This document shows, one piece after another, positions 1-9,333 of a stretch of 13,722 nucleotides of DNA. Position 1 is the stretch's first letter. Each line of letters opens with the position of its first letter. The notes under the pieces were generated by a model. That model saw nothing but the letters and a program-made list of their open reading frames with translations. It was not told the DNA's origin and did not search any database. The position numbers and the translations under genes were made by a program. Source of the stretch: Cochliopodium minus (Eukaryota > Discosea > Himatismenida > Cochliopodiidae); contig JAMYWO010000052.1 in assembly GCA_024220525.1 (NCBI GenBank), positions 90,959 to 104,680 on the forward strand, read 5' to 3'.

Positions 1-65
1 ACAATTTTTCAATAATTCCAACGTAACAAGTGAAATATGTGTTGGTATTATTATTGTTTTTCTTT

Positions 66-324
66 CTAATATACTTTCCAAAACAGGTAACTTGAACCAC
101 CGAAAGGATTGAAAATATATTCTTTCAAGGTAGGGGGATCAAACTTCTCTATTATCAGAAATATCTATCATTCCAACTTCTTCAAGAGGTTTTTGTGAAT
201 TGAATGCCACCAAGTAATATTGAAGCACAACAGGAGCATGTATGTAGCATATACCGGTTAATTGCACTCTTTGAACCGAACAATCCTTAGACTTCAATGA
301 AGGATGATCTCTATGAAATAGACT
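66..324 (-). pseudogene. Frameshifted coding fragment of an unidentified protein
   Basis: On the minus strand a protein-like frame is open from about 324 down to a TGA at 141-139 (segments such as QRVQLTGICYIHAPVVLQYY). A second protein-like frame, offset by one base, continues from about 152 to a stop at 68-66 (KEYIFNPFGGSSYLFW). The composition and the way one frame takes over from the other suggest a single former reading frame broken by an indel near 139-150. The upstream side has a possible splice acceptor (CATAG at 315-311). The order of an 'HAP...LQYYLVA' stretch followed by 'IDIS...F.PP.L.EYIF...GGSS' faintly recalls the C-terminal part of the NTPase region in RHS/Crinkler-type multigene proteins. 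That is memory-based and weak. It could also be an intact gene with a sequencing error. Confidence 0.4.
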
Positions 325-362
325 TTATTAACACAGAAAAATAGTATATGAGTCATCTCAAA

Positions 363-677
363 ATGAATAGGATCCCAAACCAAACATCTTCAACAAAGAA
401 AATAAATATATTTCCTGAATGGTTTTTGTTTGAAAAAGTTGAAATGAAAAAACAGTTGCAAGAAAAAATGTAACTCGTTAAAACTGCATCAAATAAGATG
501 GATTTTCCAAAAGAATTACCAATGTGGCAGGTATTGGCATTGATATTGGAAACCAAAGCTTACAATGATTTCAAAGAACAGCTTGAAAGAGATTTGATGA
601 AACAAGAATGGGAAAGCAAAATCCAGTTGTCTAGAAATGTTCGGAAGAAACAGGAGAATTCTTCTAAAAAGACTTAG
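363..677 (+). pseudogene. Two short coding-like fragments, possibly remnants of one gene
   Basis: Two adjacent plus-strand frames look protein-like. Bases 363-473 encode 36 residues containing NIFPEWFLFEKVEMKKQLQE. Bases 498-677 encode 59 residues, charged and helix-prone (LILETKAYNDFKEQLERDLM), ending at TAG 675-677. The 24 bases between them look like a miniature intron (GTAACT at 470 to AAG at 497), but that junction does not keep the frame, and no other AG nearby restores it. This suggests a degenerate pseudogene or an indel. No family is recognised. It sits head to head with the broken minus-strand fragment at 66-324, so the left 680 bases look like a zone of decayed genes. Confidence 0.3.
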
Positions 678-876
678 ATTTTTTGAGAAACAAAAGAAGA
701 TTATTGAATAAATGGAATAGATCAAGAGAAAAATAAAAATGATTTCTCAATTTTTGATCAATTCAACAAAACAAATTAACTTTTTAGCCTCTATCATCTC
801 CATTTGTTTCAACTCAAATTTTTTCAGTTTATAAAAATAAAAAAATTTGGAAGAATTCCTTCAATTGACAAATAGA

Positions 877-1978
877 ATGATAAAGGTAATACAATAGTTT
901 GTTTAATTTAAATGTGAATTTGATTATCTTTATTATAAGGAAACAGAATCAAGAGAGGATATGGATGATTTAAAAGAACATATATTAGATGAACAAAATG
1001 ATAAACATATAGCGATAGCAATTGCATTATATGATTATGAATCACCATATAATGAAGCATTATCATTTAAACAAGGTGATAAATTCTTTGTTTTCGAAAA
1101 GGTATGTTAAATTCCATCTCAATCAAATCGCATTTCTAAAATTCTTTCAACAGTGTAAATATTTCCCCACAAAATATATAAATTTAATTTGGCAAATTGA
1201 TTTAAAAGTTGATGATGGATGGTTGAAAGCTAGGACATCAGAATATCCTTTTTCATTTGGAATAATTCCTTCTCCATTTTTTAAGGTAATCAATAATTGT
1301 ACAAGATCCATTAATCAATCGAAAAAAAATCAAAGAAAAAAACCATATTTTTGTTTCTATCGTCAAATTAAATTTCATTTTTTATTTTTGAATTGATATA
1401 AAGGTGGAAGATCAAGAAACAAACAATAAGAGTGAAAATAATAAAAAAGAAACAGACATTCAAAAAGAGAATGATAAAAAACAAGAAGAGAACAAAATCA
1501 CAACAAATACAATGAAAGAAGAAGAAGATAAATATAGAGTAGAGGAAGGAGGAGAAGGAGGAGAAGAAGGATTGGAATATTTGAAACTTTTAGAAGAATT
1601 GTTTTTCCCAGAAAATTTGAACAGGGAAATTAATCTTTACAAAAACCTCATCTTCCTCTCCCCTTTCTTCAAAAGAGGCAAGCTCAGCAAAAAAGATCTT
1701 AGTAGGAGACTTTCAGTAAGAAACAACAATCTTCCCTCTTTTAAAAACAACAATATCAACAACAGCAATAATAGCAATAATAACAGTAATAATAGCAATA
1801 ATAGCACAAACATCAGTGCTAATAATAATAACAATAACAATAATAATAATAATAAGAATAATAATAATACGAATTCGAATACTAATAATAACGTTAATTC
1901 ATCTAATTCTTCTTCCCCTTCTCTTTCTTCCAATGATTCCTCTTCTTCTCTCCCTCTCCCTTTACAATTTGCTAGACA
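877..1978 (+). CDS. SH3-domain protein with Asn/Ser-rich tail (3' end unresolved)
   Basis: Predicted exons are 877-885, 940-1101, 1154-1285 and 1404-1978, with phase-consistent GT...AG introns of 54, 52 and 118 nt. The start is the ATG at 877; an in-frame ATG at 961 is the alternative. The product opens with an SH3 domain: ALYDYES, then a hydrophobic strand ending FFVFEK, then DDGWLKAR and FGIIPSPFF, which match the ALYDY, W-x-K-A and GxxPxxF signatures. Such domains bind proline-rich peptides, so an adaptor role is inferred. After the SH3 come a Lys/Glu-rich segment and a long Asn/Ser tract. Past about 1978 the frame stays open to 2186 but only translates an A/T microsatellite into Phe/Tyr runs, which is not credible protein. 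A splice donor (GTATTC at 1979) may lie there. The true C-terminus is unknown because of the repeat and the N at 2128. Confidence 0.65.
1743..1905 (+). repeat. AAT/AAC trinucleotide tract coding for poly-Asn/Ser
   Basis: Imperfect runs of AAT, AAC and AGC codons inside the last exon of the SH3 gene encode long Asn stretches with interspersed Ser and Thr. Such tracts are common in AT-rich protist proteomes. The tract is in frame with the exon, which supports translation. Confidence 0.8.
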
Positions 1979-2003
1979 GTATTCTTTAATTTTCTTTATA
2001 ATC

Positions 2004-2133
2004 TTTTATTTTTATTTTTATTTTTATTTTCATTTTTATTTTTATTTTTTATATTTTTATTTTTTATTTTTTATTTTTTATTTTTTATTTTTTATTTTTT
2101 ATTTTTTATTTTTTATTTTTTATTTTTNTTTTA
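2004..2133. repeat. A/T microsatellite (6-bp then 7-bp units) containing an unresolved N
   Basis: A run of ATTTTT (6-bp) units passes into at least eight ATTTTTT (7-bp) units, with a single N at 2128. It lies where the plus-strand SH3 gene and the minus-strand OB-fold gene converge, and both reading frames decay into it. Polymerase slippage or assembly collapse is likely, so copy number and flanking gene ends are unreliable. Confidence 0.85.
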
Positions 2134-2963
2134 GCATTTTTATCTTTATTTTTATTGTTAACATTATTTTTATATTTTTTATTTGAATTATTGTTAGAAT
2201 AATCAGAATTGTGAACGTTTTTGTTTTTGTCGAGATTATGATTCTGTTTTTCAAGGTGAAAATTTTTGTCATTATGGTTATGAAGAGCATTCTTATTGAG
2301 ACCTTGTTTTTTGAGAATAGAGCTAGAAGGATTAGTGAGTATTTCAACAAAAGAAGAGGGATGGAGATAGGAAATGACGGAGAAGGAGTAGAGGATGGAG
2401 ATAGAGGTGTCATCTTTCAGATCGTTTTCTTCGTTCAGCCAGTTTTTCCACTCTGTTATTTTTATTATACTTCCTGCTCTTACGTCCTTGAGATCTTTGC
2501 ATTTTGTGGAGACGAGGCATTTCGCATGTTTTTCTCCATCCGTCAGAAAAATATCGTGCAACTCTGTTATCCCATCTTTTTCTTCGTAGATTGTTTTGTT
2601 TGTTCCTAATTCGAATTCTTTTATCATCCTTTTCGCTTCATAATCAATAAAATCTTTGCATTTTCCAAACAAAAAAATTAAATTTGTTATTATATCAGAT
2701 GATATCAAATTATAATTTCTAATTAATCTATTCTGTGATTATCAATTAATCAATCAAAAGAAATTTTTGTAGTGTTAATATTTTTTTATATTTTTATTTT
2801 TCTTACACCTATATACTCCACATACCAACAGAGTTATTTCCAAACTCTCATTTTCTTTCAAAACTGTAATTCCTGATGGAGTGAGATGGGTTAAATCTTT
2901 TGACTTTTTCTTTTTTTGGGGTTCATTTTCAATTTTCTCCTTCGATTTTCTTTTGCCGCTCAT
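2106..2963 (-). CDS. Small basic protein with RPA70 N-terminal-like OB fold
   Basis: There are two exons on the minus strand: 2807-2963 (start ATG at 2963) and 2106-2653, joined by a 153-nt intron with a GTAAGA donor. The predicted product is 234 residues. Residues about 1-23 are very basic (KRKSKEK, KKKKSK), like a nuclear localisation signal. The next part resembles the N-terminal domain of replication protein A large subunit: LTPSGITVLKENESLEITLL, then FLTDGEKHAKCLVSTK and AGSIIKITEWKNW, comparable to the family's 'RYRLLLSDG...MLATQL....GSIVRLTDY' pattern. That domain is an OB fold which in RPA recruits checkpoint and repair proteins. The C-terminus is Asn/Lys-rich and runs into the microsatellite. 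The DNA-binding OB folds of full RPA1 (about 600 residues) are absent, so this is either a short RPA70N-only protein or one truncated by the poorly resolved repeat. The family match is moderate. Confidence 0.55.
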
Positions 2964-3113
2964 TTTCCTTTCAATTTTTTTTTTTAATAATTATTTTATC
3001 TTCCAACAATAACAATATTTAATTAAAAAACGTTGTGGAATAAAGAAAAAGAATTAAAAAAAAAACATTTCTTTTTTAGCAAATTAATTAAAATTAAAAG
3101 ACTAATGCAACAA

Positions 3114-5667
3114 TTAATTTTTTATGAAATCCTGGGCCCAATTTTCCAAATTCTTCTTGTTTGTTCTTTTTTGATTCAAAGAAAAGTACTTTGAATGCAT
3201 TGCAGCTCTTTCTCCATTAATAAGTTTCATGAGAAGAAAAGACTTAATTTTGGAAGAAGGAACATCCAACTCAATAAATGGCCTAAAAGGTTTGACACCT
3301 ATCAAAAAATAAATTAAAAAAATAGATTTATTTAAAATTATTGAAAATAAGATAAGAAAGTATTTACCTGTTTTACAGATCATTCTTACAGAGTAGGAAG
3401 TGATGGTGTCGTTGTTTGGATCTATTGAAGCAGGGGCAACAATGAGGAAAACGTGGTTGAAGTTGGAAGTGAGTGTTGAAGGGTCAAAAAAAATATTCTC
3501 ACCAGGCAACTTATCCAAAAATATTACCATACAAACATCGTTACCCAAGTGCCTTTTTCTCTATTTTAAATTAAATGATAAATAAAAAAAAAAGAAGAAT
3601 CAATGAAAGAATTACCTGTAGTTGTTGTAAATCATCTATTCCATAAGGAAGAAGATGTGAACAGTGAAACATGATCTCCATTTTGATAATTTGGTTAGCG
3701 TCATGGTTGGATATTTTTGTGATTAATTCTCCTCCATCATTAGTAAAGTTCAACACAGAATGATAAGAATGTGTACCCGTTCTAATAAAAAAAAAATAAA
3801 ACAGATAAAAAGTAAAAAATAATAAAAACAAAAAAAATCTGTTACGTATTTCCTTTGCAATCTAGACCTCCTGCAAATCCCTCAAATCCTTGCAAAACAA
3901 TGTTTTTCCCAATAGATTCCAAGAACTGCTGATAGTATTTGGAACCTTCATTATTGGAGTAAAACTCGTTTTCTTCTTTCTGTTCTTTTTTGACCAGCAA
4001 AATTCCAAATTTGTAGTTTTTATTAATGCTCGTTCTTTCAAATATTAAGAATTGCTCTTCAAATTTTACATCTAACAATAAAATTAAGTAAGAAAAAATT
4101 TTAAAATGTCATTTATTAACAATACCTTCTAATAAATGAAGCTTTAGAGAATTAGGGAGGTTTAATTTAGAAAGAACAAAGTTTGGTTTAAAGGGGAAGA
4201 CAACTTGATTCAACAAGCATTTTGTAAAACCATTCTCTGTCAGGACGTAGCACCTCAAGTCGTTGAATTGGTTGATGTTACTAGGAAACTCAATAATAAT
4301 CACTGCATATTCTTTCTTCTCTTTGTCTACTCCAAAGTAAGTCAAGTGTTTTTTTCTATCAACAACGGAAAATAAGTATAAACAAAATTATAAAAAAATA
4401 TATATTTTTTTTTACTCATGGAAGAAAAAATTATAGTAGGGAATGTAGAGAGAGTAATCCTCTAGAAAATATTTTTCTTCAAAATTAGGCATATGCGATA
4501 TTTTCATGTTTTCTAACTCATACATAAACCTTTTTAAATAAAATTATTTTTAAAATGAGAACCATTAGTCAGTATGTTCTTTTTTACCCATTCAAAACTT
4601 TGACTTCTTTACTATGGATTAGCTCTGATTTACATTTTTGGCAAATAGGTGAAGTATTCTTTGTACTACATACTTCACAGTTTAACTTTAAAATAACATT
4701 AATTTTAAAAATAAAATAAAAGAATTAAAATAAATACGAAATTCCATTTTGCTTCAGACAAACTACTTTGGCCTGTCCAGTCAAAATTAAAGGAAGATGG
4801 GTTAAATGAATATTTTCTGTCTTTAGAAAAATTGAATTTTTTCTTAAAGCTAGATGAATTAATTTTGAGATCATTCTCAACACCTGATTCGATTAGTAAA
4901 TTTGTTGTTTCTTGATCAGCTTCATCAAAGAAGTTTGAATTGAATTCTCTGTTAAAAAATCCATTTTCAATTTTCTCTGTATAGGAGAATAAAAATATAA
5001 ATAATAAAAATATAAATTTAAAATTCTTTTTACCTAAAATATGAACACTGAATTTCAATCTTTTTTCAGATTCTTCAACAAAGAAGGTGTAATAGATTGT
5101 CTTGACTTTTTGCTCAATCTCTTTCACCTCAGTTAATTTTCGAAATTGTTCACAAGAAACAAGGAATTTGAGATGATATTCAAAATTGGGAAAGTTAGAT
5201 TCGATAAAGAAAATCAATAAATCTATATCATTTGTCAATAACTCTTTAATCATCAATTTATTCTTGTTATTTTCTGTTTCTATTAATTCCATGTTTGTTT
5301 TAGTGTAACTTGTAATCACTTTGTTCATTTTGACCAATAAATGATCTATCTCATACAAACATTTCTCAAGCTTTTTTTTATTTGAAAATTCCAAGTTGTA
5401 ATCGTCTCTCAATTGAGTTTCTAACTTAATCCTTTCTTCTGTGTCATATTTTTCATACAATGATCTTATTCTGTGGTATTTATCAATAAACAATGTGAGA
5501 GGATATTCATACAATGCACCATTTCTATTCAAATCACTTTCTCGTTGAGAGTTTGGAGAAGTATTAGGAGAGGATTGATCAGAAGGGTTTTTTTTCCTGA
5601 ACAAAAAATCTGTGAATGAAAACTTGCGAAGTTTCTCTTTTGATTTTAATTCTTCAACTTGATTCAT
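3114..5667 (-). CDS. RGS - four-Cys knuckle - Rap-GAP fusion protein
   Basis: Nine minus-strand exons: 5034-5667, 4738-4976, 4588-4685, 4416-4529, 4126-4355, 3846-4071, 3616-3781, 3368-3560 and 3114-3298. All eight introns (52-69 nt) have GT...AG ends and compatible phases, giving 694 residues. Residues about 150-245 match an RGS domain (LKFLVSCEQFRKL, EQKVKTIYYTFF, then NSNFFDEADQETTNLLIE), a GTPase activator for G-alpha subunits. Residues 294-309 form C-x2-C-x8-C-x2-C, a probable zinc knuckle. From about 345 to 680 there is a full Rap/Ran-GAP domain: IPYYNFFFHEKKHLTYFGVD, NYKFGILLVKK, NNEGS, GGLDCKGNTTGTHS, EIMFHCSHLLPY, RHLGNDVCMVIF, NHVFLIV and FLLMKLINGERAA. Asn576 in GND aligns with the catalytic asparagine thumb of Rap1GAP, so activity toward a Rap/Rheb-like GTPase is expected. 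The N-terminal 150 residues are Ser-rich, then charged and helical. The protein is presumably cytosolic or peripheral to membranes. Confidence 0.85.
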
Positions 5668-5834
5668 TTTGAATAATTTCTTTGATGGACCAAATTGATT
5701 TTTCTTTTTTTTTTTTTTTTTTGAAAATTATATCACATCAGAAAAATAAAAAAAAAAGAAAGAGGTAATAGAATTCAAAATATTTCCATTCTTTCGTTAA
5801 TTCCTTTAATTTTCTTTTAAAAGGAACCTCAAAA
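5668..5834. promoter_or_regulatory. Divergent intergenic spacer with long T tract
   Basis: This 167-bp spacer separates the starts of the minus-strand RGS-RapGAP gene and the plus-strand membrane-protein gene, so it must contain both 5' ends and may be a shared promoter. It contains an 18-base T run at 5705-5722 and an A/G-rich patch just after it. Poly(dA:dT) tracts often exclude nucleosomes in AT-rich protists. No conserved core element is evident. Confidence 0.4.
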
Positions 5835-6951
5835 ATGGATGGATCAAATGAACCATTATTCGTAATTAAAATATTTTTTTGCTCTTTCATATATGAAAAT
5901 AAATTAATTTATTGCTTTCATTTCATTAAACAATAGGGAGATGAAAAAAAAGAAGTAAGATGAAGAATTTCAAAATTTTGTCAATAAAAACTTTCTAATT
6001 CAAATATATAATTAATGATAGGTGAAAATAATGATATGGTTGGTTGGTATATTGTTGATTGGATTTTCAATTGTAAAAAATAGCAAATATTTATTTTGAT
6101 TTTTGTTCATAAACATTGATTTGAAAATAGTATTGTGTGATAATTGGTATTGTATTGGGTATTGAAAGAAATCCTGCTCATATCATTCTCGCCGTAGTCT
6201 TGGCAGTCACTGTATTCGTATTCTTGTTAACTTGGAAATGGTTCAGAGATGGAACTATTCCTGGTAAGATAAAATAAAATAATGAATGTTGAAAGATATG
6301 TGAGGGAGAAAAGATTGAAAAAAGAATTTATATTTTCAAATTCTCAAAAATATACCATTCTTTGGAATATTCTTCCTCAAAAATAATAATATTTAATTTC
6401 AATATTTCCAAACATTTGAATTAATTTTTTATAAAACAATTCAAAAAGATCCAAAGGTAAAGTTGTTGATATTTTTGATGATCGGAGTGATTGTTTTGAT
6501 GGGAATCACACTAAACATTTACGTGTTCGAGAAAAAGAAACCATGTCCAGTAGGAATATCTTGCCCAGAATCAAACCCTCTTTATAACTTTCAAACAAAA
6601 ATTTGTTACTCTTATTGCCCAGTAGGAATGTGCAGAACATGGAACAACGGAACTGATTTTGGTTGGTGTGTAAACTGTACTCAAGCTAACACTACCAGAG
6701 TAAGAGACTTGTTTAATGCACCTGTCACCATTTCTAATTTTGAGCTCGATGATGAAAACACTATAACCCTTGAAGAAGACAGTTCTGAAGAAGCTGATTC
6801 TGATTCTGAAAATGAAAGTTCTCCTTCCAACAAAAACAACAACAATAATGATCAATCTTCTGATAAAAACCATTTTAGACCCAACGACGAAGGTGATGTA
6901 GAAGTAGCTTTTCGAAACAAAGTGAAATCTCCCAATGTTGAAAAACAATAA
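5835..6951 (+). CDS. Three-pass membrane protein with Cys-rich, sequon-bearing segment and acidic tail
   Basis: Exons are 5835-5861, 5937-5954 (18 nt), 6022-6072, 6131-6263 and 6449-6951, with introns of 75, 67, 58 and 185 nt, all GT...AG and phase-consistent. The product is 243 residues and starts at the ATG at 5835. Three hydrophobic segments are visible: about 18-43, 48-67 and 80-103. A Cys-rich stretch follows, with cysteines at 109, 115, 129, 133, 138, 150 and 153 and two related motifs, CPVGISC and CPVGMC. N-glycosylation sequons lie at 143 (NGT), 152 (NCT) and 157 (NTT). The last 80 residues are acidic and Asn/Ser-rich. With an N-terminus in the cytosol, three passes place both the cysteines and the sequons outside or in the lumen, which is self-consistent. 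No family is recognised. A surface or endomembrane role is inferred only from topology. Confidence 0.75.
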
Positions 6952-7076
6952 TTGATTTTTTTAAAATATTAAGATTGGAAATTTCATAAAGAAAAAAATT
7001 TAAAAAAAAAATATTTTTTTTAATAATTTAATTTAAAAACAAATTTTGTTTTTCTCATTTCTTCAAAGAATGTTGT

Positions 7077-8065
7077 TTAATTTCTACCCAAAGCAAACAA
7101 AATAACAAATTGAATGACCATGGCAAACAAAATAAAATATTTGGCAGTTTGAGAACCTTTGGGGCAGATCAACAAAAAATAATTTCTCATGATTAGTGAA
7201 AGACAAGCACCACAGTAGATGAAAGATAAGATATATCCCCAATGTCCCAAAATTGAATTAAATAATGTACAAATACATGCGGAAAAAAACTTATAGCCAC
7301 TAAAACTTACAAAATCCAAGAGAGCTGGAGATGGATATTCTTGTGTGCTGCAAAAGAAATAATATCCAAATTTCAATAAGAGAACTTCTATTGTCAACAT
7401 TACAAATCCATTACTCAAAGTGAGTCCAAATACTTCCTAATTTGTAAATTTATTTTTAAAATCAAATAAATTGACAAAAATATGGTAAGATTGAACCAAA
7501 AAAATAAAGAAATTTTTTTTTTTTTACAGGTGTAAATTTAAATCCCGTTCCCAGTACAAAAGCAGTGAGTAATACAAATGTAGCAAAAAACATTAAAGGA
7601 ATATATAGATCTGGTGCATTCACATCATCTCTTGGTGGAACATATACTTGTCCATCTACTTTATTTTGTGTTCTTCTTGCCCATGACTAAAAATTATTTT
7701 TGAGTAATTTTGCATTTATTTTATGGTTATTTATATTTATAATGAAAAAAAAGTGCAAAATGTTTAAAAACCTTGTGTTTGAATGGGAAAATTAAGAGTT
7801 TCAATTTATTGAGCACATATGAATTATTTACTGTAAAATAATATTTCAGATTATAAACGTTAAACCATCTATTTATGTTTCCTATTCTTTTCATTCCTTC
7901 ATCTATAACCCATCCTTCTAATGATTTATCCATGACATTGTTTATAAAATTGAAATTGTTGTTTCCATCTGATTCATATGGAACTTGAGGATTATTATTT
8001 ACATTATTATGGAAATTATTATCTTCTGGGAAAGAAACAGTATGTGAATTATCATTATCATTCAT
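7077..8065 (-). CDS. YIF1: YIF1-family ER-Golgi membrane trafficking protein
   Basis: Three minus-strand exons: 7772-8065 (start ATG at 8065), 7528-7686 and 7077-7436, with introns of 85 and 91 nt. The first intron uses a non-consensus GTTTTT donor. The product is 270 residues, near the usual family length. Landmarks are a hydrophilic Asn-rich N-terminus, NLKYYFTVNNSYVLNKLKLL and FPFKHKSW (residues about 75-100), then PPRDDVNAPDLYIPLM at about 116-130, the strongest YIF1 signature. Further on are FSGYK, GYILSFIYCG and a hydrophobic C-terminus. About five membrane segments follow residue 126. In yeast and animals YIF1 pairs with YIP1 and binds Rab GTPases on ER-Golgi vesicles; the same role is inferred here. 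The gene is convergent with the Cys-rich membrane-protein gene, with 125 bp between stops. Confidence 0.9.
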
Positions 8066-8689
8066 TTTCCAATTTTATGATAGTTTTTTTTGTGCTTTTT
8101 CTTTCTTTCAAAAATTTGATACTATTTTTTTTTTTATTTATATTTTGCTATCTTTTCTAATATTTTTTTGCCAAAAATCGCCACGTTTCTTAAAATCAAC
8201 TTTATCAATTTAGAGTGGTTTTTTGATTTTTCTATTTGAAGATTAATCATTTTAATTTTCAAAATATATTAATGCATCCTACTTTTAATTGCAATAAATG
8301 TTATTATATTTTTTTTTTTGAATAATTTTTATAAATCAATTAAAAAATAAAAAAAATACATATTATTTATTAATAACCAAAGTAACTTTTTTTCCTCTTT
8401 TATAATCCTTAATATCCACATTATTATTCCAAAATAAATCATCTATAATTCAATTATTGATAGTGAATATCTCACATTTTTTATTTTATTCAATAATACC
8501 TTATTTTATGTTATTATAAATTAATATCCCTTGAGCAATATTAAGCATCTTTAAAATAATGATATTCCATCTTTTATACTCTTTTAATAATATATAAAAA
8601 AATTTTTATATTCACATAACTAACATATCATTTTTTAATAGCTTAACAGCCTTGAAGATTTTTTATCACCCATAAACAAATAAATACAA
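8066..8689. other. AT-rich divergent intergenic region, no gene seen
   Basis: This 624-bp spacer between the start of the minus-strand YIF1 gene and the plus-strand eS12 gene is almost entirely A+T, with many T and A homopolymers. No credible open frame, RNA gene or repeat family is visible on either strand. It should hold the promoters of both genes. The last 50 bases before the eS12 start are somewhat less AT-rich (around GCCTTGAAG at 8650) and are probably the 5' untranslated leader. Confidence 0.6.
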
Positions 8690-9207
8690 ATGGAAAAAGG
8701 AGGTAAACAAATTCAAAATTTTCTAAAAAAGCATATATTTTTTATTTGTGATCTTTGTTTCAAATATTAATCCTTTCTATATAAATAGAGGTTGTCTTAA
8801 TTGAAGAAGAACAAGATCAAGTAGTAGAACAAGAAATCGAATTGACTCTTCCTGATGCAATCAGAGATGTTCTTCAAAACTCTTTACATAGAAGAGGATT
8901 GGCAAGAGGGTTACGTGAATCCGTTAAAGCATTAGACCGCCGTCAAGCTCGTCTTGTTGTTTTGGCAACTGATTGCGATAAACCAGAATACAAAAAACTT
9001 ATCCAATGTCTTGCTAGTGAAAGAAATGTTAATATCATTGAAGTCCCAACCAAAGAGGCTCTCGGCAAGATGGTTGGTCTTTGCAAGTATGATAAGAAGG
9101 GTGAAGCTAGAAAGGTTGTTAAGACTTCTTGTGTTGTTATCAGAGAATTTGGAAAGGGTTCCAGATCTTTGGATTTCGTTCTCCAACACTTGAAGGAAAA
9201 GAAATAA
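8690..9207 (+). CDS. RPS12: 40S ribosomal protein S12 (eS12)
   Basis: Two exons, 8690-8702 and 8789-9207, are separated by an 86-nt intron that begins GTAAAC and ends AATAG. The intron falls in the fifth codon, and this short first exon supplies the ATG. The product is 143 residues against about 132 in human; the extra length is an acidic N-terminus. Diagnostic stretches are RDVLQNSLHRRGLARGLRE, KALDRRQARLVVLATDCDKP, YKKLIQCLASERNVNIIEVP, LGKMVGLCKYD and CVVIREFGKGS, which match the L7Ae-like fold of eS12 in the small-subunit beak. Codon use is less AT-biased than in neighbouring genes (more CTT, CGT, GCC and AAG), as expected for a highly expressed gene. An early 5' intron is typical of ribosomal protein genes. 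Confidence 0.97.
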
Positions 9208-9256
9208 ATAAGGAGCCTATTTTGTTTATTTAATCTATTTTTTATTTTTCTCACTT

Positions 9257-9262
9257 AATAAA
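9257..9262 (+). terminator. Possible polyadenylation signal AATAAA after eS12
   Basis: AATAAA lies 50 bases past the eS12 stop and 72 bases before the next start, followed by A/T-rich sequence. In DNA this AT-rich the hexamer occurs often by chance, so only its position supports it. Confidence 0.3.
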
Positions 9263-9333
9263 TATTCATAAAAAAGATAAATTGTCTCGATATATCTCAT
9301 TTCTTAATCGTCTTCAAAGATTTTTGCCTTTGA

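Noticed and set aside
353-725. Two minus-strand open frames upstream of the SH3 gene
   Set aside because: Translations are Phe/Ile/Ser-rich noise; the plus strand over the same bases has more protein-like composition.
1637-1933. Minus-strand Leu-rich open frame opposite the Asn tract
   Set aside because: It is the antisense of AAT/AAC repeats, which gives poly-Leu automatically; no independent coding support.
2004-2133. CRISPR-like or regulatory repeat array
   Set aside because: Units are adjacent 6-7 bp A/T slippage repeats without spacers, in a eukaryotic genome.
6571-6948. Long minus-strand open frame opposite the Cys-rich membrane-protein exon
   Set aside because: Shadow of the plus-strand coding exon; its hydrophobic, Phe/Val-rich translation has no domain sense, while the plus frame has coherent topology and splice sites.
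8943-9254. Minus-strand and alternative plus-strand frames over the eS12 exon
   Set aside because: The eS12 frame is unambiguous; the others are by-products of its codon usage.
8650-9332. Similar words before two plus-strand starts (TTGAAGATTTTT near 8652 and TTCAAAGATTTTT near 9312)
   Set aside because: Possible shared promoter or initiator word, but short and AT-rich enough to recur by chance, and not seen before the other genes.
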